NCBI GenBank assembly: GCA_024682415.1
Contig: JAIKZG010000009.1
Coordinates: 145,257 to 209,256 of the forward strand
Origin: Prevotella sp.
GTDB taxonomy: Bacteria > Bacteroidota > Bacteroidia > Bacteroidales > Bacteroidaceae
Direction: 5' to 3'
DNA: 64,000 nucleotides
The notes under the pieces are model-generated. The model was given only the letters and a program-made list of their open reading frames with translations. It was not told where the DNA came from and searched no databases. A program made the translations under genes and the position numbers. This document shows positions 60,856 to 64,000 of this stretch, in pieces (position 1 is the first letter of the stretch; the number at the start of each line of letters is the position of its first letter).

Positions 60856-63800
60856 GTGAACAACGAACCAAAGTCTTTTGATAACGTAAATAGTCGAGTA
60901 ATAGACGATTTAAGGCAGACCGTCACCCGTGGCAGCAAAATAGAAATCGCTGCTGCCAGCTTCTCTATATATGCCTACGAAGTGTTGAAAGAGGAGTTGG
61001 AACAAATTGATGAATTGCGTTTTATCTTTACTTCGCCTACATTTATTAAGGCTAAAAACGAAAGTAAGGAGAAACGGGAATTCTATATTCCAAAACTTCA
61101 TCGTGAGCGTAATCTTTATGGTTCTGATTTTGAGATAAAACTGCGCAATGAGCTGTCGCAGAAAGCGATAGCACGCGAGTGCGCCGACTGGATACGCCGT
61201 AAGGCTCGTTTTAAGACCAATATTACGGAGCGCATGATGAACGGCATGCTTAATGTGAAAAATTCAGATAACGAGTCTTTCACTTATATGCCATTTAATG
61301 AATTTACCACAACTGAGATAGGCGTAGGGCGAAGTAATAAAATTCCGCAGCTTATCACTAAATTTCCATCACCGCTTGCAGTAGCCTATCTGCAAAACTT
61401 TGAAAACCTATGGAGCGACGGCAAACTCTTTGAAGATGTCACCGACACCATTGTGGAAAGCATTGCCACAGTGTATAATGAAAATAGTCCTGAATATATC
61501 TATTTTATAGCCTTATATAATATATTCAAGGATTTCCTCAACGATGTTTCCGAGGATGAATTGCCCAATGAAAAGACAGGATTCAAGGACAGCGTGATAT
61601 GGAATAAACTCTATAATTTCCAGAAAGACGCAGCTCTCGCCATTATCAATAAACTTGAAAAATATAATGGCTGCATTCTTGCCGACAGCGTAGGCTTGGG
61701 CAAGACCTTTACGGCGCTTGCCGTGATCAAGTATTATGAGAGCAGAAACAAGAATGTACTTGTGCTCTGCCCTAAGAAGCTATACAACAACTGGGACACT
61801 TATCACAACGATTATGTAGACAATCCGCTGGTTAAAGACAGGCTCAATTATAAAGTTCTTTTCCACACCGACCTAAGTCGCAATAGTGGGCGAAGTAATG
61901 ATATCGACCTCAGCCGCTACAACTGGGGCAACAACGATTTGCTTGTAATAGACGAGAGCCATAATTTCCGCAATGGCGGCAATGTGGATGAAGACGAACT
62001 TGAAGAGGCCGACCACATAAACCGATATCAGCGACTGATGCAAAACGTGATACGCAAAGGCGTGAAGACAAAGGTGCTGATGCTTAGTGCTACGCCTGTA
62101 AACAATCGTTTCAACGATTTGCGTAATCAGTTGCAGTTGGCTTATGAGGGGCATACTGCTGATTTTAACAACGCTCTTGAAACGGATAAAGACATCGACA
62201 ATATATTCCGCGACGCGCAGAAGGCTTACAACAACTGGTCGAAGCTCGATCCAGAGCATCGCACCACGCAGCGTTTGCTCGACAGCCTTGATTTTGATTT
62301 CTTCAAAATGCTTGATGCTGTGACCATTGCGCGCAGTCGCCGCCACATAGAAACTTATTACGACACTAAGGATGTGGGAAAATTCCCTAAGCGTCTTGCG
62401 CCTGTATCGCGTCGCCCTAAGCTCACCGATATTCCCGATGCCATCACATTCAAGGGCATTGCCGAAAAATTGCTCATGCTCAATTACAGCGTGTATGCGC
62501 CTTCGCGATTTATTCATCCGAGCATGCTCTATAAATATAATCTCAAAATGGGTAATAGCGGCAGTGGCATAAGCATCACCGGTCAGGAGAAAGGTATTTG
62601 CAAACTCATGGCGGTAAACATGCTCAAACGTCTGGAAAGCAGCGTGAATTCTTTCCGCCTCACATTAGAAAGAGTGCGCGCCACGATAGAAAAGCAGATA
62701 GCCATTGTAGATGATTATGTGGAAAATCATCAGGCAAAGAGCATTTCAGCGGGCGAAGATTATGGTATGGTGGCAGAGCTTGACGCAGAAGATAGCGAAA
62801 ACGCAGCCTGCGTGGGCAATAATATGTCTATTCGCTTAGAGGATATGGACTATGCGTCGTGGAAAAGAGAAATGGCGGAAGACCTTGCCGTTATTGATTA
62901 TCTGCTGCGAAGCATATCCGGCATTTCGCCAATCCACGACTCCAAACTGCGCCAATTGCTTGGTGATTTAAGCCATAAGATAGCCCACTCTATAAATGGC
63001 AACAATCGCAAGATACTTATCTTCACTGCCTTTTCAGATACGGCGGAATATCTGTATCAGCATATTGTGGAAGCTCTCAACACAGCTACGCGTGGCGAGG
63101 TGAATGTGGCAATGGTTACGGGCAATGCCAACAAGAGCACCGTGAAGAGCATTCATGGCGATTTCAACAAGATATTGACGCTTTTCTCGCCAATATCCAA
63201 GAATAAGTCTACCATATATCCGGAAATAAACGATACTATTGATGTGCTTATCGGCACCGACTGCATTTCCGAGGGACAAAATCTGCAAGACTGCGACTAC
63301 ATAATCAATTACGACATTCATTGGAATCCTGTGCGTATCATTCAGCGTTTTGGTCGTATCGACCGCATAGGCTCAAGAAATGAGAAGATACAGCTGGTAA
63401 ACTTCTGGCCCGATATGGAGCTTGACGAATACATTAAGCTGAAGGGCAGAGTAGAATCGCGAATGCGTGCTCTCAATATTGTGGGCGGCGGCGATGAAGA
63501 TGTGCTTTCGCCCGAGCAGCAGGCCGATTTAGACTATCGCAAGCAGCAGTTGCTGAAGATGCAGCATGAGGTGGTAAACATCGAAGACATGAATACTGGC
63601 ATAAGCATCACCGATTTGGGGCTCAACGAGTTTCGCATGGACTTGCTTTCTTATCGCAAGCAGCATCCTAACATCGACAGCGCGCCTTTCGGAATGAGTG
63701 CCGTCACTAAGGGCAGCTCTATTGTGAAGCCCGGAGTGATATTCCTGCTGCGCAACATCAATAATGGTGTAAACATAGGGCAGCGTAATCTTATTCATCC

Positions 63801-64000
63801 TTATTATATGGTGTATCTTGCCGACGATGGCACTGTGGTGACCGATCATCTGCACCCTAAGCAGATTCTCGATTATATGCGTGCCGCCTGTGCCGGCAGA
63901 AATGAGCCTATAATGCCGCTGTGCAGCGCCTTTAATCGGGAAACGCGTGACGGCTGCAACATGAAGCATTATTCTCAGCTCCTGCAGAGTGCCATAAAGA
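60856..64000 (+). CDS. Large SF2/SNF2-like helicase with PLD-like N-terminal region (truncated at right edge; GTG start inferred)
   Basis: Own translation: N-terminal GSKIEIAAASFSIYAYEVLKEELEQIDELRFIFTSP; Walker A ADSVGLGKTFTAL; DESHNFRN; LMLSATPVNNRF; TDCISEGQNLQDCDYIINYDIHWNPVRIIQRFGRIDRIGS. Open to position 64000; absent from the ORF track. Confidence 0.88.
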   Translation, partial: MNNEPKSFDNVNSRVIDDLRQTVTRGSKIEIAAASFSIYAYEVLKEELEQIDELRFIFTSPTFIKAKNESKEKREFYIPKLHRERNLYGSDFEIKLRNELSQKAIARECADWIRRKARFKTNITERMMNGMLNVKNSDNESFTYMPFNEFTTTEIGVGRSNKIPQLITKFPSPLAVAYLQNFENLWSDGKLFEDVTDTIVESIATVYNENSPEYIYFIALYNIFKDFLNDVSEDELPNEKTGFKDSVIWNKLYNFQKDAALAIINKLEKYNGCILADSVGLGKTFTALAVIKYYESRNKNVLVLCPKKLYNNWDTYHNDYVDNPLVKDRLNYKVLFHTDLSRNSGRSNDIDLSRYNWGNNDLLVIDESHNFRNGGNVDEDELEEADHINRYQRLMQNVIRKGVKTKVLMLSATPVNNRFNDLRNQLQLAYEGHTADFNNALETDKDIDNIFRDAQKAYNNWSKLDPEHRTTQRLLDSLDFDFFKMLDAVTIARSRRHIETYYDTKDVGKFPKRLAPVSRRPKLTDIPDAITFKGIAEKLLMLNYSVYAPSRFIHPSMLYKYNLKMGNSGSGISITGQEKGICKLMAVNMLKRLESSVNSFRLTLERVRATIEKQIAIVDDYVENHQAKSISAGEDYGMVAELDAEDSENAACVGNNMSIRLEDMDYASWKREMAEDLAVIDYLLRSISGISPIHDSKLRQLLGDLSHKIAHSINGNNRKILIFTAFSDTAEYLYQHIVEALNTATRGEVNVAMVTGNANKSTVKSIHGDFNKILTLFSPISKNKSTIYPEINDTIDVLIGTDCISEGQNLQDCDYIINYDIHWNPVRIIQRFGRIDRIGSRNEKIQLVNFWPDMELDEYIKLKGRVESRMRALNIVGGGDEDVLSPEQQADLDYRKQQLLKMQHEVVNIEDMNTGISITDLGLNEFRMDLLSYRKQHPNIDSAPFGMSAVTKGSSIVKPGVIFLLRNINNGVNIGQRNLIHPYYMVYLADDGTVVTDHLHPKQILDYMRAACAGRNEPIMPLCSAFNRETRDGCNMKHYSQLLQSAIK

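Overview
The window looks like a Bacteroidales chromosome segment, probably Prevotella-like. Support comes from many TAnnTTTG -7 promoter boxes, DUF4954/DUF4450/fimbrillin/FISUMP families, and a T9SS-like C-terminal tail. Most of it is ordinary core genome: pcrA/uvrD, proS, hflX, nagB, asnS, a pseudouridine synthase, purB, holA, pyrK-pyrD, dnaJ-grpE, rpmA-rplU and thrC-apgM-thrA. There is also a plant-glycan block (GH31-GH5-GH43, AraC regulator, phenolic acid decarboxylase). Accessory regions that stand out: (1) a DGR-type reverse-transcriptase cassette (Avd-like four-helix protein, ~385-nt structured spacer, RT with GLPIGRMTSQ and YMDD, MutS-domain-I-like protein) in which I find no template repeat and no adjacent variable-repeat target, preceded by an unannotated and possibly frameshifted small membrane ORF that is ATGA-coupled to avd; (2) a ~425-bp dispersed element present twice (10.2 kb and 60.1 kb), each copy carrying four ~41-bp hairpin-containing repeats; (3) a fimbrillin/FISUMP lipoprotein with a pseudoknot-capable leader, upstream 83-bp tandem repeats and downstream twin hairpins; (4) an 18-bp perfect inverted repeat around a complete pyrK promoter (possible invertible promoter or operator); (5) a convergent intergenic cluster of ~8 AAAACGTTTT-centred motifs; (6) a large nested hairpin just upstream of a PLD-like/SF2 helicase that runs off the right edge. 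All family names come from reading the supplied translations; no database search was run.
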